DNA of 64,000 nt from Pelobates cultripes (Eukaryota > Chordata > Amphibia > Anura > Pelobatidae). Numbering within the stretch: position 1 is the stretch's first letter; each line of letters begins with the position of its first letter. Shown in pieces: positions 9,641-21,831 of this stretch. The stretch covers positions 72,889,236 through 72,953,235 of the forward strand of contig OW240924.1 of assembly GCA_933207985.1 (NCBI GenBank), read 5' to 3'. A model generated the notes under the pieces. It had not been told where the DNA came from, did not search any database, and worked only from the letters and a program-made list of their open reading frames with translations. A program made the translations under genes and the position numbers.

Positions 9641-10140
9641 CATTTCTTTCAGAGAAAAGGCAGTGTTTACATTGGTGCCTAGTAACACCTCTAGGTGCAG
9701 TCACTCAGACGGCCACTTACGGTGCTTCCTGGGTCAGTGCTGCACACTTTCCCCATAGCAATGCATTGATTCATTCTATGAGGAGATGCTGATTGGTGCA
9801 GCGTTTTTCTGCGCATGCGCAATAGCCTTCAAACGTTTTCCTGTAAAAGCATTGGATCGGCTAAGATCGCCAAGATTTGATTATCTCAGTCATGGAGACA
9901 CGACCAGTGCAGCAACCAGTGGGGCCTCCCTGCCACTTGCGCCCTGGTTAACACTTTCATGTTAACCTGATCACCTGATCTGGCTTAATGATCATCTGAA
10001 GCGTCAATAAGGTCAGTCTGAGCACATGCTCACTTTGCAACATTGCACTCTGAGCTCACACACATTTCTGGGGGCTGCAATTTGTGAAAAGCACTACTGC
10101 TATTGAACAATCAGCAGGGCTGTCAATCAGGCAGCACACA
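9641..10140. repeat. MITE-like repeat, not delimited
   Basis: Words such as GAGATGCTGATTGGTGCAGC (9782) and TCTAGGTGCAGTCACTCAGA recur in related form near 35.6-35.8 kb, in inverse orientation, within a TTAA-flanked repeat. This marks a repeat copy. I could not fix its ends. Confidence 0.5.
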
Positions 10141-10150
10141 CTGCAGGTAC

Positions 10151-10251
10151 TATAAAGGAGGAGTTTGCGCTGGCCCATGAAAAAAATAACCATTACCCTT
10201 ATTTAGGAGGACTCTGACTGCAACTGCAGAACCACTGAACAGCGCAACAAG
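10151..10251 (+). promoter_or_regulatory. TATA-like box and possible untranslated first exon
   Basis: TATAAA at 10151-10156 is followed about 95 bp later by a textbook splice donor (AACAAG then GTAAGTAAC, junction after 10251). A second exon-like block, 10519-10572, is framed by ACTCAG and GTAAGT. An acceptor-like TTATACTTTCTTTAG precedes 10896. No coding frame links them. This could be a non-coding transcript, the promoter of a buried retroelement, or chance. Confidence 0.25.
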
Positions 10252-10572
10252 GTAAGTAACTTTTTGTTAAAACTTCAATTTTTTGGCAATCTATATTATG
10301 CATTTAAAATAAAAAAAGAGTTAATGTAGATTGTTAACCTTATAATGATATTTGCTACAGGTGTGCTGCACAGGTTAACAGTTAGAATTAGAATCATTGC
10401 ATTCACTGATCTTCGATAACTAGCAGTGAAAGATGAAGGCAATCATTAAATTAGTCATCACATCAAGTTTGACAAAATTCTACGCACTTTCTTCAGTCTG
10501 TTTCTGATCTGTACTCAGGCGACGCTGTGAGTCTGCTCGGGAGTTTTGGTTGGGGATATCAGGGGAACTCCA

Positions 10573-13500
10573 GTAAGTAAAAAATATTTGCCAAAAAAAT
10601 AAAATTAAAATAAAATACAGAAATGTAAACTTCTGGGATTTTTAGAAAGGAGTTAACTTTGTATAACTCCCTGCTCTTTTTAATTTGACACAAAGTGGGT
10701 CACACATGTTAATTTTGGGGTCTGGTGCTCTATAATCAGAAATTTTCAAGCTCATTGTTTATTGCAAGTAAGCATAAGAGGGAAAAAAAAAGATTATTAA
10801 AGAATCATGTATAACTCCGCTATCAGTTATTTTTTGTTCTATACCTTTCTGATGTCTGACTTGCCTTTTAATGACAGTTTTATACTTTCTTTAGGCGGGC
10901 ACTGATCCTGCCACGTGAAGGGTTAAAGATCGGCATGTGGCAGTCCCTTCGAGAAGTTTAAACTGTGGCAGCACTTTAATAGCTTTAGCAGGTGTGGGCA
11001 AAAGGTAGGTCCCCAGTTGCTGTATAACATCACTCTAGAGAGCTTTGTAATAGCGTATATTAAGGTTAAAGGACTACACCAGGTTCCTTGGCAACACCAC
11101 GCCAATGAAGACTTTATGGGGTCTGGTGGATGTCATGGGACCTGCCGTAACTTATGGGAATAAAAAATTTTTTTTTAGAGCTTTGACCCCAATGTTTTCT
11201 AAATGGCACCTGTTAGCTCGGCCCCAGCACTAATAAGGAAATCTTCCCTTGGGTGCGAAGGATGGGCTGAGAGCATCAGCAGACAAACAGCCTTTCACTA
11301 GCCGCCAATTGAGAGAAGTGCTGTAGAAAGGAACATAACAGCACCTGGGGGACTCCTGTGTTCAACCATTTGAAAATGAAGGTAAGGTGCCAGATTTTCT
11401 TGAGGCACTATAACCACTTCATTAACATAAAGTGGTTGTGGTCCCAATAGTATCTCTTTAGTTGCACAAGTATCACGCCATTGTTTTAATGCCGTTGATC
11501 TGATCATCACCGGAAACAAACAGGAACTTTTATCTAAACATATTGAGGTTTATTCACTAAAATGAGAATTCAGAGTTAATTTTAAATTTAAGGCCAGAGC
11601 AGCCAAACTGAAAGCATGGCTGATTTAATTGATCGGCTACTTTGATCTTAACTATGAAATCTCACTTTAGTGAAGAACCTTGTTATTTTTGCACCTTCTA
11701 TAAATGTTCCTGCACCTTTGCTTTAAAACATAGATGGCTGACTAAACTACAGAGGACATTGGCCAAGGCTCCTAGTACTTATCTCCCCTCACCAGCACAT
11801 TTACGTTCCAAAAGGGCACATGATAAGTGCTGTAAATAGGCGCCCTCTACAGGACAGGAGCCTGTGGGCAGGTACTTATTCGGCCCTGTGTTGGATGGCA
11901 GAATTTAGAATGTAATCTGGCGCCCCCTGGAATTTTAATTAAAGGAAATGCAATAAAAAAAGTAAAAAAAATTTTTTTTTTAAAATAACGACAAATAAAT
12001 ATAATGACAGAAACACAAAAAGTTTGGGAGAAAAAAAAAAGTGTTTTTGCATAATTTCATTTGTTTATCACGAGCATTGTGTATATCGTTATGCTGCTTT
12101 ATAAAATGTGTAAGAGAGAGATATCAAGAAAACGGAGAAGGCAAATCATATAGTTTCTCAAACACCATCCTCACAGACTTATGATGCCAAAAGAAAAGTA
12201 TTGTTGATTCCACATCATTAGCAAGTTTTTTACGTAAATGAACACTTTGGGTACCATAACAACTTCATCGGAATGTAGTGGTTATGGTGCTAGGGGGTTT
12301 ATGATGCCAGCTTTCTTTTAGGGGTTGAACCATTAATGAACGGTTTAACGTTAAAGTATTGGATCCAGCACTGGGTAGCTCTGCCCCTCTCATACAGCTT
12401 TTGTTCGAGGCTGGAATAAGGAATCCTCGCAAAGCGGCGTCCCAAGACTGTTTGATTCAAGCCTCAGACAAAAGCAAAAAGAGAGGTGCATAGCTAACTG
12501 GTGATTGCTTCAACACTTTGGTGTCTAACCATTTGTTAATGATTTAGCCCATAAAGGTAAGCCAAACCAGGGAACTCCTGGCACTATAACAACTTCATTC
12601 CAATGAATTGTTATGGTACCCGGAGAGGCCCTTTAACTGAATATCCAGTGAATCTATGGGGTCTATTCGTGAAATTTGGAACTGACCAGCGTTAAAAACT
12701 GAGGCCAAAAATAGGTAAATTAGAAAAAACTTACAACTCAGATCATTTTTCTACCTTGGCTATTTTGGGTTTAAATGTGCAATTCTCCTTTCAGTTGGCC
12801 AACAAAAGTACTTTTAGTGAATAAATCTGTGAATGATTAACGCCCCTCTTTCTGAGATGATTTCATATCTGCTGTTGTATTGAAACCTCTCAATAAAGCA
12901 CAACATATTGTAAAAAGTACCAATACATGTATACGCAGGAAATGTATATAAAATTAGTCATATGAGCAAATTTCTTAAAGTTGAGCAATGTTCTTACCTT
13001 CATAAAAGGTAACTTTTACAGTGATTTTTCCTCATCATTGCAGTCATGTGCCTTCCTTGCAGCAATCACATGATCCACATGCTGCTTCCATTGATTAGAC
13101 CCCCAATAACCACCTGCACCCTGCTAACAACTCTAAGGGAGTTTAGTAAAAAAAAAAAAAACAGTAAATTCTGCAGAGCATAAAACCAAAATGCAACATC
13201 TAGGTCGTAATAACAGAGTTAGTAAAACACCTAAACTGTAGATTATTTAATTTAAAAGCAACTGTTATGGCCTAAATTGTAAAACTGGAAAAAAATTATG
13301 TACTAAAGTATCGATGAATTCAAACTGAATGTCCGATTTTAGGCCTAAATAGGAAAGTCAGAAAAAAAATGCAAAGTCAACTGTTTCAGTTGGGTTATTT
13401 TTTAGTCTATAATTGGACATTTGCTTTGAATTCCTGAAACGTTTCACATTGTGGCGAATAACCGTGTGAGTGTGCTATGGTTTCATCTTGCAATTTTGCT

Positions 13501-14334
13501 CTTAAATTTGCAATTTTCCTGTGAATTTCCAGCGAGTCTAAGTGTTTACTGTCTGGCCACTAAACCAATAGGGTTTATTCAATAAAAAAACAAAATTGTT
13601 GTAAATTGGAAACTGGAATGCAAAATTCAGGCTAAAATAATCAAGCAATGATTAATAGCCAAGATGATTTTTTTTTTTTTTTTTCCCCAAATCCAAATTT
13701 TTGGCCTTAATTAAGTAATTTTGCTTTTACTTCATTAACGTTTGGGCTTTAGTAAATGGCTGATGGCTATCAGGCACGCAGGCAATTAGGCAAATATCTG
13801 GTAGGGTTCGATGGCCCTGGGCCAAGGTCAACATGAAAATCAAATGATCTCTGCAGGGCCAGTTCTACCTGAGTCCCAGCCCAGAAAAGGAGCTCTGCAG
13901 CTGGTGGTAGATCACAGATTATTGTTATGTAGAGAAGAGGTTGTGGAGCTTGCGGCCTGAAACTCCAACCACAGCAATACTCTGATACAGTCCCATGAAC
14001 CAGCTGGAATGAGCAGGACCACCAGGCCTTCCCCCACCCTAATGTAAACTCAAGGTATATTACGCGTGAGGACCAAACGAGCATGCTCACCGTGTTGATT
14101 TTGTCCAATTGAATCATTAAATGCAATGATTCTCCAGGTCTGACTGTGAAGGCACTGTGCGGTAAGCTTGGGTATAGGAGCTAGGATAACAGTCCTGGCT
14201 ATCCTATCCAGAGAGCTTTCAGACTTTCTAAGTAATAAAACATTTAAATTCTGAAGCTAGGACACAGGGGGGTTACTGTAGACACTATAACAACTTTATT
14301 TAGATGAAGTTGTTATAGTAAGCACAGTGTTTCT
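10573..14334. other. gene-free stretch of AT-rich sequence and small repeats
   Basis: I see no exon here. Short inverted repeats on the theme CACTATAACAACTTCATT / GTTATGGT occur at about 12236-12300, 12588-12636 and 14280-14320, and mark MITE copies. A T-run lies at 13668-13684 and several A-runs occur. Words such as AATTGCAAATTTTAGTGAATAA recur in loose form. The open frames 11298-11839 and 13770-14126 have no recognisable similarity. Confidence 0.5.
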
Positions 14335-14607
14335 TTAAAGGGACCCAGACCTATTCAGCTCATTAACGTGGTCTGTGTGCAGTGTCCCAGGTCCCGTAAC
14401 CCTGCAATGGTAATTATTGCAGTTATTTAGAAACTGCAATAATTACTATTCAGAGTTAACTCAACCTCTAGTGGCTGCTTTTTTTCAGACAGCCACTAGA
14501 GGGACTTCCAGGTTGTTAGATGACTGACGCTCTACGAGGACATTCAGTGTCATGTAAAACCCCATTGTTGAGATGAAGTAGCTATGGTCCCTGGAGTGTT
14601 CCTTTAG
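14335..14607. repeat. TTAA-type MITE (family A), partial
   Basis: It starts TTAAAGGGACCCAGACC and ends CTGGAGTGTTCCTTTAG, with the last TTAA mutated. It carries the family hairpin TCTAGTGGCTG ... CAGCCACTAGAGG. The family recurs at least eight times in the window. TTAA flanks and AGGGAC ends suggest a piggyBac or Kolobok derivative. Its right edge is the target into which the next element inserted. Confidence 0.7.
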
Positions 14608-14609
14608 TC

Positions 14610-15829
14610 CAGGGGTGGGGTACATGTGGGCCGTATAAGGCCCGCAAAATCATTTGAACCGGGCCGTGGAGAGCCGGCCCTGCTGTCTGCCTTTTTCGGG
14701 CCAGTGGGAAGTTCAAAGATCTCCCTCACCAGTCTCCGGGCAATTTGTAAAAAGGGAGCGTGAGCGAGCTAGAACCCGGGAGCCTGCTGCATAGGAGGAG
14801 GACCAGGGAGGCTGTGATCCTTTCGCGAGTAGGCAGGTCGTAGCGTTGCCGCACGTTACCATGGCAACGCTCTGACAGCCCTGTCCTCGCGGAAAGAGAA
14901 TAGTGAAGTCAGCCTGCAGCTAAAGTGCACACGAAACCACTGTACCACCAGGGCTTGCAGTGATATGTCCTCTCCTTCCAGGCCAGAGGGGAGGGGGGAT
15001 GCATACATTTTTTCCCCTCTTTTTAAGTAAAAACAGAAAACTATCTATATTTTCTTCCTGATCCCTCCCACCACAATATAGGCCCTTGACACACACTACA
15101 CCACCTCACACACAAACAGAACCCCTCACAGAAACACACAAACAGAAACACACTGCACCCCCTCACACACAGCACCCCTCACACCCCCACACACAAACAC
15201 ACTGCACCCCACACACACAGAAAAACTCACACACACTGCACCCCCTTACACACACACACACACACACACACACGATACACCCCTCCACACACACAGCACC
15301 TCTCACATAAACACACTGCACCCCACACACACACAGAAAGCCTCACACAAACACGCTGCACCCCCTTACACACACAGAGCACCTCTCACACAAACACGCT
15401 GCACCCCCTTACACAGAACCCCTCACGCAAACACACTGCATCCCCCCCACACACACAGAACCCCTCATACATACACACTACACCCCTCACACACACACAG
15501 AACCCCTTCACACAAATACACTGCACCCCTCACACAAACACAACACCTCACACAAACACACACAACCCCTCATACAAACACACTGCACCCCCTCACAATG
15601 CACCCATTAAACTCACACTATGTATCCCTCACACACACACTGAGTAGCAACATCATCTATCAGCTAACATCACACCAAAGAGAAGCAGTTCCAGCCATCA
15701 CATTAGGAGTGAGTTAATTAAATGTTTAACCAAATACAGCAGGCTAATGTTTAAACTGTTTATGGCCCGCGAGTGAGGTTTTAAATATCCAAATGGCCCT
15801 AGGCAGATAAAAGGTTCCCCCCACCCCTG
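14610..15829. mobile_element. non-autonomous hAT-like element with internal CA-rich array
   Basis: Ends are CAGGGGTGGGG (14610) and CCCCACCCCTG (15829), flanked by the 8-bp duplication CTTTAGTC (14602-14609) / CTTTAATC (15830-15837) with one mismatch. Shared subterminal words GGCCCGCAAAATC and ATGGCCCGCGAG also fit inverted ends. About 550 bp of the inside (15085-15640) is a degenerate CA-rich tandem array. I see no transposase. The element sits on the right edge of a TTAA-type MITE. Confidence 0.8.
15085..15640. repeat. degenerate CA-rich minisatellite inside hAT-like element
   Basis: Units of roughly 20-30 bp on the theme CACACAAACACACTGCACCC with CCTCACACACACAGAACCCC are repeated about twenty times with variation. 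The open frame across it (15086-15310) is low-complexity and not a gene. Confidence 0.85.
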
Positions 15830-15837
15830 CTTTAATC

Positions 15838-16990
15838 CTACAGAAACCTGCAGCATAAACATGTAAAACTGTCCAAGAACACATGAGAGTGTTAGTGTAA
15901 CCCTGCTGGTACAGTTTGAAAATGCAGCCCAGCACTAAACAGGACTTTACCACTAATTATTGGAAATTCCACAAACGCTGCAGTGATTAATGGATGTCAC
16001 ACCAGGAGCAGCTGAAATGTACTTAATGCTGGTCGGAATTTTCAAGATTATTATTATCATTGATATAGAACCAATAAAGTGAGAACTCCCATGTATTGAA
16101 AGGGAATTAGACAGTTAAGGCCAAATTAGTGGAAATTTTTAATTTTCCATCTATGTTTCCAGTTCCACTAGTTTGGCCTTAAATTTCAAATTCCCTTTGA
16201 ATTCATACGTTCTCGTTTTAGTGAAAAACTTTGCTACTGCCTTTAATAAATATGGCAATTATGTAACTCTAGTATATTACAATCAGGTACTTTTTAGTGA
16301 ATAAGCCCCTGCGTTATTCAATAAAATTGTAAACTGGTAGGATTTCACCAGGGAATTGCAAATTCTACGACTGGAAAATTTGCGTATAATCATCTAAAAT
16401 GTATAATCCCCCTGGTGAATTCCTAACTGTTCAGGGTTACTCACAAAAGTGAATTGAAAGTGAATTTCAAATTTCAGGCCAAAGTAGCCAATCTGAAAGC
16501 ATAGCTGATTTAGAGAATTTTTCCGATTTAGATATTTGGACTGAAATTTGAAAAATTCACTTTGATCTGCTAGTCTAGGAATGAATTCACTGAGCACTGA
16601 TGTGTAATCAATTAAAAATATAATGGCAAAATGTGTTAATATCCTCTTTGAATTCTTGACAAATTCACAGCTGGCAGACCCTGCCAAAGTCCAAAAATTG
16701 CAGAACTGGAGTGATTCTCTAAGTTAGCTGGCTACATTTTAATTTTGCCATTTGGAGTTTAATGAATAAGTAGTCTAGCTCTGAAAACCATATCCCATGC
16801 AAATTATGCCAAAAGTGGATTGTATGCTAAAAATAAATAGATAAATTAAAAAAAGAAAAGCCAAAACAGAGACTATGAAACCTAAAAGGAGACTTTGGGA
16901 TTATAAAAAGGTTACTTAAAGGGACAGTGTCTGAAATCATTTAAATAACCTCTGAGTCTATAAAGCTGAACATTCCCCTATAGGTTATTA
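15838..16990. other. AT-rich sequence upstream of NFKBIA, no gene seen
   Basis: The sequence is AT-rich, with repeated loose words such as AATTTGGCCTTAAATTTCAAATT near 16100-16190 and 16450-16580 that suggest an old AT-rich repeat. I see no exon. The minus open frame 16394-16687 is AT-driven. Confidence 0.5.
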
Positions 16991-16993
16991 AAA

Positions 16994-17186
16994 GGGAAAT
17001 TCTCTGCTTGCTGAATATTTGGAAGTTTTCTTTTGCTTGAATATATTGAGTGCTTCCTTCTACCAAAAGCCTCAGAACAGGATGGGTCTGGCTTGCAGTT
17101 TTTGGAATTTCCCAGCCTGAGTACAAACACTAAGATCTGATGAGCTCCTCCCACAGTAGAATTCCCCATCTTGCTGTTAGTATATT
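16994..17186 (+). promoter_or_regulatory. NFKBIA: NFKBIA promoter with kappaB-like sites
   Basis: There are three kappaB-like motifs: GGGAAATTCT at 16994-17003 (one mismatch to GGGRNNYYCC), GGAATTTCCC at 17104-17113 (its reverse complement GGGAAATTCC is a full match), and AGAATTCCCC at 17158-17167 (reverse GGGGAATTCT, one mismatch). A TATA-like TATATT follows at 17181-17186, with initiation expected near 17210. The proximal kappaB site just before a TATA-like element mirrors the known mammalian NFKBIA promoter, where NF-kappaB induces its own inhibitor. The role here is inferred. Confidence 0.6.
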
Positions 17187-17456
17187 GGGCATCAGAGGCA
17201 GAACGTCTCAGTTGCTCTTAGACTCGAAACAAGAATAGACGTTTGGAGGGGATCGATCAGTTTTGTTAACTATTTGCAAGACTTTATTTTGTGATCATCA
17301 ACATTGTAGCAATACTTTTGTTGCTGCAGCAAAGAAAAGCGCAGGATTGCATTTATTTTTTTTTGTATTTTCCAATCTTTCGGAGTTTTTATTTTTTTTT
17401 AATATTCTGATTTTTGTTGGTCTTTGGTGAAGAGGCTGCAGAAACAAAAATCCCCC

Positions 17457-20400
17457 ATGTCTACTAGATATATGGATTATACTGGAAATTCGATGGAAGG
17501 AGAAATGAGGGATCTTAAAAAGGACAAGTTGATCCAACAGGAGGACAGGATAGACAGTGGACTGGACTCTTTGAAACAAGAGGAATATGACAATTTTTCC
17601 CAAGAGTTTGGAGGGCTTTGCATCAAATCCCAGTACTCTGAGCCAGAACCCTGGATGCTTTATTGTAATGAGGACGGAGACACGTAAGTTTGCCTTTAAT
17701 ATCTGTATTTAAAGAGACCTGATGTGACATTTTTAGTCTATTTTAAATCCGTGGCTGTGCATTAAAATAAGCAATCGGGCATTTTATTATTAATTTTACA
17801 GGCGCTTAGTTTTACATTTAAATGAAAGATAACTTTAATTTTAGAATTTTCTAAAAAACATTTTTTGTACATCTTGGTTTTTGTTGAAATTTTAAAATCC
17901 ATGTCAAGGGCGGCCATGTTGGCTTGTAGTGCAGAGCTGCATCCGAATTCTCAGTAATTTGTAGAATGTATCTACATCGAATTAGAATGTTACCCTTTTC
18001 TAAACCACAACAGAGGTTCCATCTTACTAAATAGAAATCATCAGATTGTAAAAAAAGTAGGGGAAAATAACCAAAAATCCAAAATGCATCATTGAATTCC
18101 TATCACTTTGATCCCTTTAAATCTTTGCACATTTTCATTCACCACACTTTAGCAGTTTATCTTTAAACGACAAATTCCTTATTTTGAATTAAGAGCTAAT
18201 GACCTCAATGCTGCGGCTCTGCAGATCTCCCACCATTGGGAACATCACAGGGTTAAGCACTAAAGTGCGAATTGTCTAGAATTATTGGCGAGTATTACAT
18301 TTTTAGGCAAAAGGCTGCCTTTTTATTTTTATTGTGTACCTAAAATATATTAAATTCACTAGTTGGCTAGAGAGGGTGTAAAAAAAATAAAAAAATTAAT
18401 AAAATAAAACTAATATAGATTTGAAAGCTTAACCGATTTAATGTGTTTACTTCGCCTCTTTTATATAATTATTATAATTAATTATTTTTTTTGGCTTGGG
18501 TGAGGGCAGCCGCCATTTTGTCTGGGTTTTCCCTTCCTCTCTTTGTAGAGTGAGCTGAATGGGGGAGGGGCAGTCTGTGCTGTGACTTGCTGGTTGGAGG
18601 GAGGTGTAGTTGGAAGTCACCCAAGGCTCAGCTATTTGGAAAGTCCCTGGCCTGTAGCCACCAACACTATTACATACATGAGAAAGCGGAAAACAACAGC
18701 CATAGAGCTAGAGTCAGAACCAAAAAAACCCTAACTTACACAATCCTGGAGTTTGCTAAAGCTGGGGGAGGGGAATGAACTCAGATCTGACACATTATGA
18801 CTACCTATAGTAACCCAATGGGGTGATGAAACATATAGAATATGACTTATTAAAAAAATTCCAGAGGGGAAATAAAGTAAATATGCTAATTTGATAGAAA
18901 CTCCTATTACCTAAGCAGGATTATTTTTTTTTTTTTTTTCTAACTTTCTTGCTTTGTGTAGTTTTTGGGGGAAATAAACCTGGTATTCTTTTACCTTTTT
19001 GCATTTTCACCTTACATTTGAATTATTTTCAAATATTTATTTAGGTTTTTTTTTTTTTATAAACATGCCTGTAGTTGACGTGGTGTATACCTTGATATTC
19101 ATGTGATTTTTAATGTGCATTTATTTTTAACATTTTCAGGTTTCTAAACTTGGCTATAATTCACGAAGAAAAGAAAATTACGAGTGAGGCCATCGCACAT
19201 TCTCTACGGCATATTTATTACCTGAACCAGCAGAATCACCTTCATCAGGTAATTTGGTCAAAAATAATTGTTTTTCAAATAGTCAAAGCGAGTATGCTGC
19301 TAAGCTGAAATTGTCCTTCAACATAATATATATTATTTTAAATGAGTGGATTTAAGATGAATATATTAAATATACAAATTTGACATCCCATAAACCTATT
19401 TTGCAAGAGGAAGCTGGAAAACTAGAAAAAGGTCTCTGTGGCCGGATATAGCAATATACAGGATTTCCTCTTTATTGAAAGAGTGGTTTATAAAGCAAGA
19501 AAACAAAAGCTTAAAAATAAGTAATGCAATATTTGTAACTCTTTCAGAGAGCCAGCATGCAGCAGTTATTATTCTAGCATCCCAGTAGCTGCATACTGTT
19601 TAATGGTTTTGACATATGGATGCAATTTCTTATTCAGATCCTTTCTCTTATCATTTTTGTCATCTTTTTGCAGACAGCGCTACACCTGGCAGTCATAACA
19701 GACCAACCAGAAATTGCCCAGCAGCTCCTTAAAGCTGGCTGTGACCCAGAGATCAGAGACTTCAATGGTGATACCGCCCTGCATATCGCCTGCAAAAAGG
19801 GGTCGCTGCATGCTGTTGGGGTCATCCTTCAAAACTGCTTCAATAAAATCTCGTTCCTGCTGCAGGCTGTGAACTATGACGGTATGTATCAATTATGATT
19901 TTTCACTTTTATTTTTAAACCTAGATTTTGAATGGTGGTAGTCTACTGCCATCTGTGTAGTGCTTTATGATATTTAGTTATAAATTTATTTTCTTTTGTG
20001 CGTGTTTACAGGTCACACGTGTCTTCATCTGGCAGCAATTCATGGCTTTCTTGCAATTGTTGAAAGTTTAATATCAGTGGGCGCAGACATTGATGCACAG
20101 GTAATTTAATTCAGAAAGTTTTCTCTATAAACCCATGCATTTTTGTAATTTGACAGCTAAGTTTTAGTTGCTGCAATAGAAGATGGTGCCTTGACTCTTC
20201 ATTACTGTCAAAGCCCTATAGAGTCAGTCTTGTTCTATAGAATCTAATAGAATGTTTTTACTTTTTTTTATTTTTTTATCACTTTTATATGCTAACGCAA
20301 CTTTTTTCCTTTCTTTTTGTTAACAGGAGCCTTGCAATGGTCGTACCGCGCTTCACATAGCCGTGGACCTGCAGAACGCTAACCTGGTTAAGCTGTTGCT

Positions 20401-20974
20401 TGAGAAAGGTGCAGATGTTAACAGAGTAACATATCAAGGATATTCTCCCTGCCAACTTACGTGGGGGAGAAGTAACCTGTTCATTCAGCAGATGCTGGTG
20501 TCTCGGACGAAGACTGACTTGCAGCTTTTGCCTGAAAGTGATGATGAAAGTTCAGATTCTGAATCTGAATACGCAGACGAAGTGGTAAGAAACCTTCTGG
20601 TATTTCTATATAAATACACTTTATTAATAGCTATGGGTAGAATAAGTTGGGAGAGGCATGTAGATGAATCACAAAATTTTACAATTTTATTTGCCCAAAA
20701 AGTCTCAACTCCCATAAGTGATCATTTTAAGATGCATGGCTACCTTTTATATTAATCACCATACCAAGTAGAATAGATCAGAGTATCCTCTTGCTTAAGT
20801 TTCTATAGCGTTGTAGTGCTCAAAAGCTAAAAAAAAAAAAACCTTTTTAACAGTTTTTTTTTTTTTTCTAAGCAATCATTTCACAGATTTTCGGATTTCT
20901 AATGTATTTTTTTTTTTCTCTTTTCACAGCTTATGTATGATGACTGTACACTAGGGGGTAAAAGGGTGCATTAG
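17457..20974 (+). CDS. NFKBIA: NF-kappa-B inhibitor alpha (IkappaB-alpha)
   Basis: Six coding exons: 17457-17683, 19140-19248, 19674-19881, 20012-20100, 20327-20584, 20930-20974. All introns are GT-AG, the sum is 936 nt, and the product is 311 aa (human 317). The protein binds NF-kappaB dimers, masks their nuclear localisation signals and is destroyed on signalling. Residues 33-38 are the phosphodegron DSGLDS (S34 and S38 as IKK sites), preceded by K21/K22, the positions of the human ubiquitin acceptors. Ankyrin repeats run from about residue 74 to 280, with [39 protein letters not shown] and [20 protein letters not shown]. The acidic PEST tail reads [19 protein letters not shown] then MYDDCTLGG. 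An in-frame TTG at 17424 lies upstream, but the ATG at 17457 fits the family length. The N terminus and the second ankyrin loop differ from mammals, as expected for a distant vertebrate. Confidence 0.96.
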
Positions 20975-21450
20975 ACTCCAATTTACACAAGAGGAAAAAA
21001 CAAACCAAAATAGACAATAAAAGGAGATCGTGTTGATTTCGCTATCTGATGCAGTACTGGTACCAATGAATAATCCTCCAGCTCTGGACAGAACCCAACT
21101 GTGGGGGTCGTAGAGTATGAGGTGCTTGTGCTGTTCTCATGTGTCGGTGATAGAGATGTTGTGTGAGCTACGAAGATGTCTTAAAATAGTAAAATACACA
21201 ACAAAAAGATATTCTTTAACATGCAGCAGTCTTCCGTACAAATGGGTCGAATGGAGTCTTGGTAATCCCAGAAGAAACCGAAAACAGACCATAGGATACC
21301 ATCCAGTCTCCAAGTGACAAACTGTTGTAACTGCCGCGTGACAAGTGATGCATTACAAAAGGCAGAATGTATATATTGTAAATACTGTACAATATATTTT
21401 TATATGAGATATATATTTATTAAAAAAATGAAGGAAACTTAAAATCTCTT
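20975..21450 (+). other. NFKBIA: NFKBIA 3' UTR
   Basis: The text from about 21370 to 21430 (TTGTAAATACTGTACAATAT, then ATATATATTTATTAAA) resembles the end of the mammalian NFKBIA 3' UTR, which also ends in TATTTATTAAA. AT-rich ATTTA words may act as instability elements, as is known for this short-lived mRNA. The exact end is estimated. Confidence 0.65.
21419..21424 (+). terminator. NFKBIA: NFKBIA poly(A) signal ATTAAA
   Basis: ATTAAA lies in the conserved-looking TATTTATTAAA context about 450 bases after the stop codon. An earlier AATAAA at 21016-21021 is only about 40 bases past the stop and is probably not the main site. Confidence 0.6.
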
Positions 21451-21831
21451 TACTGTGTTCAGTTTAAACTGGTTTTAAACAATATAAATGTTTTTTAACT
21501 TTTTACTGCTCCCTCTCCGATATCTACCTTTCTATATCCTTCTGTCTAACCTGTATTTTATATTTCCTATAGTTTCACTTCGTTGGTTAAATTTCAGAAT
21601 TCTTACCTTACTCTTAGTATGGCCCAATTTTCTCTTCTTTTCTTAACCTCAGACCCTTTTCATCACTATCTGCCCACTAAAATCATTCACTTAGATCCCC
21701 TATAATTCCTTGAGTCTTATCTACTACTCTTACTAATGGGTAAGATTGCTAAACCTACAAGGCAGTGCATGAAGAGAGACTGCCCATGTGTCTACAATGG
21801 TTTTCCTGCCCAGGTGTAACTAACTTACAGG

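Noticed and set aside
13800..13860. GGTTCGA-like word suggesting a tRNA
   Set aside because: No acceptor stem, D arm or anticodon arm can be drawn around it.
15086..15310. 74-codon His/Thr/Pro-rich open frame
   Set aside because: Translation of the CA-rich minisatellite.
1..16990. INSM2 or another gene expected beyond NFKBIA by human synteny
   Set aside because: No zinc-finger frame or other conserved exon is visible in this stretch. The neighbour may lie further out.
17424..17456. N-terminal extension of NFKBIA from an upstream TTG
   Set aside because: Not an ATG and not part of the family. The ATG at 17457 gives 311 aa, close to the usual 317.
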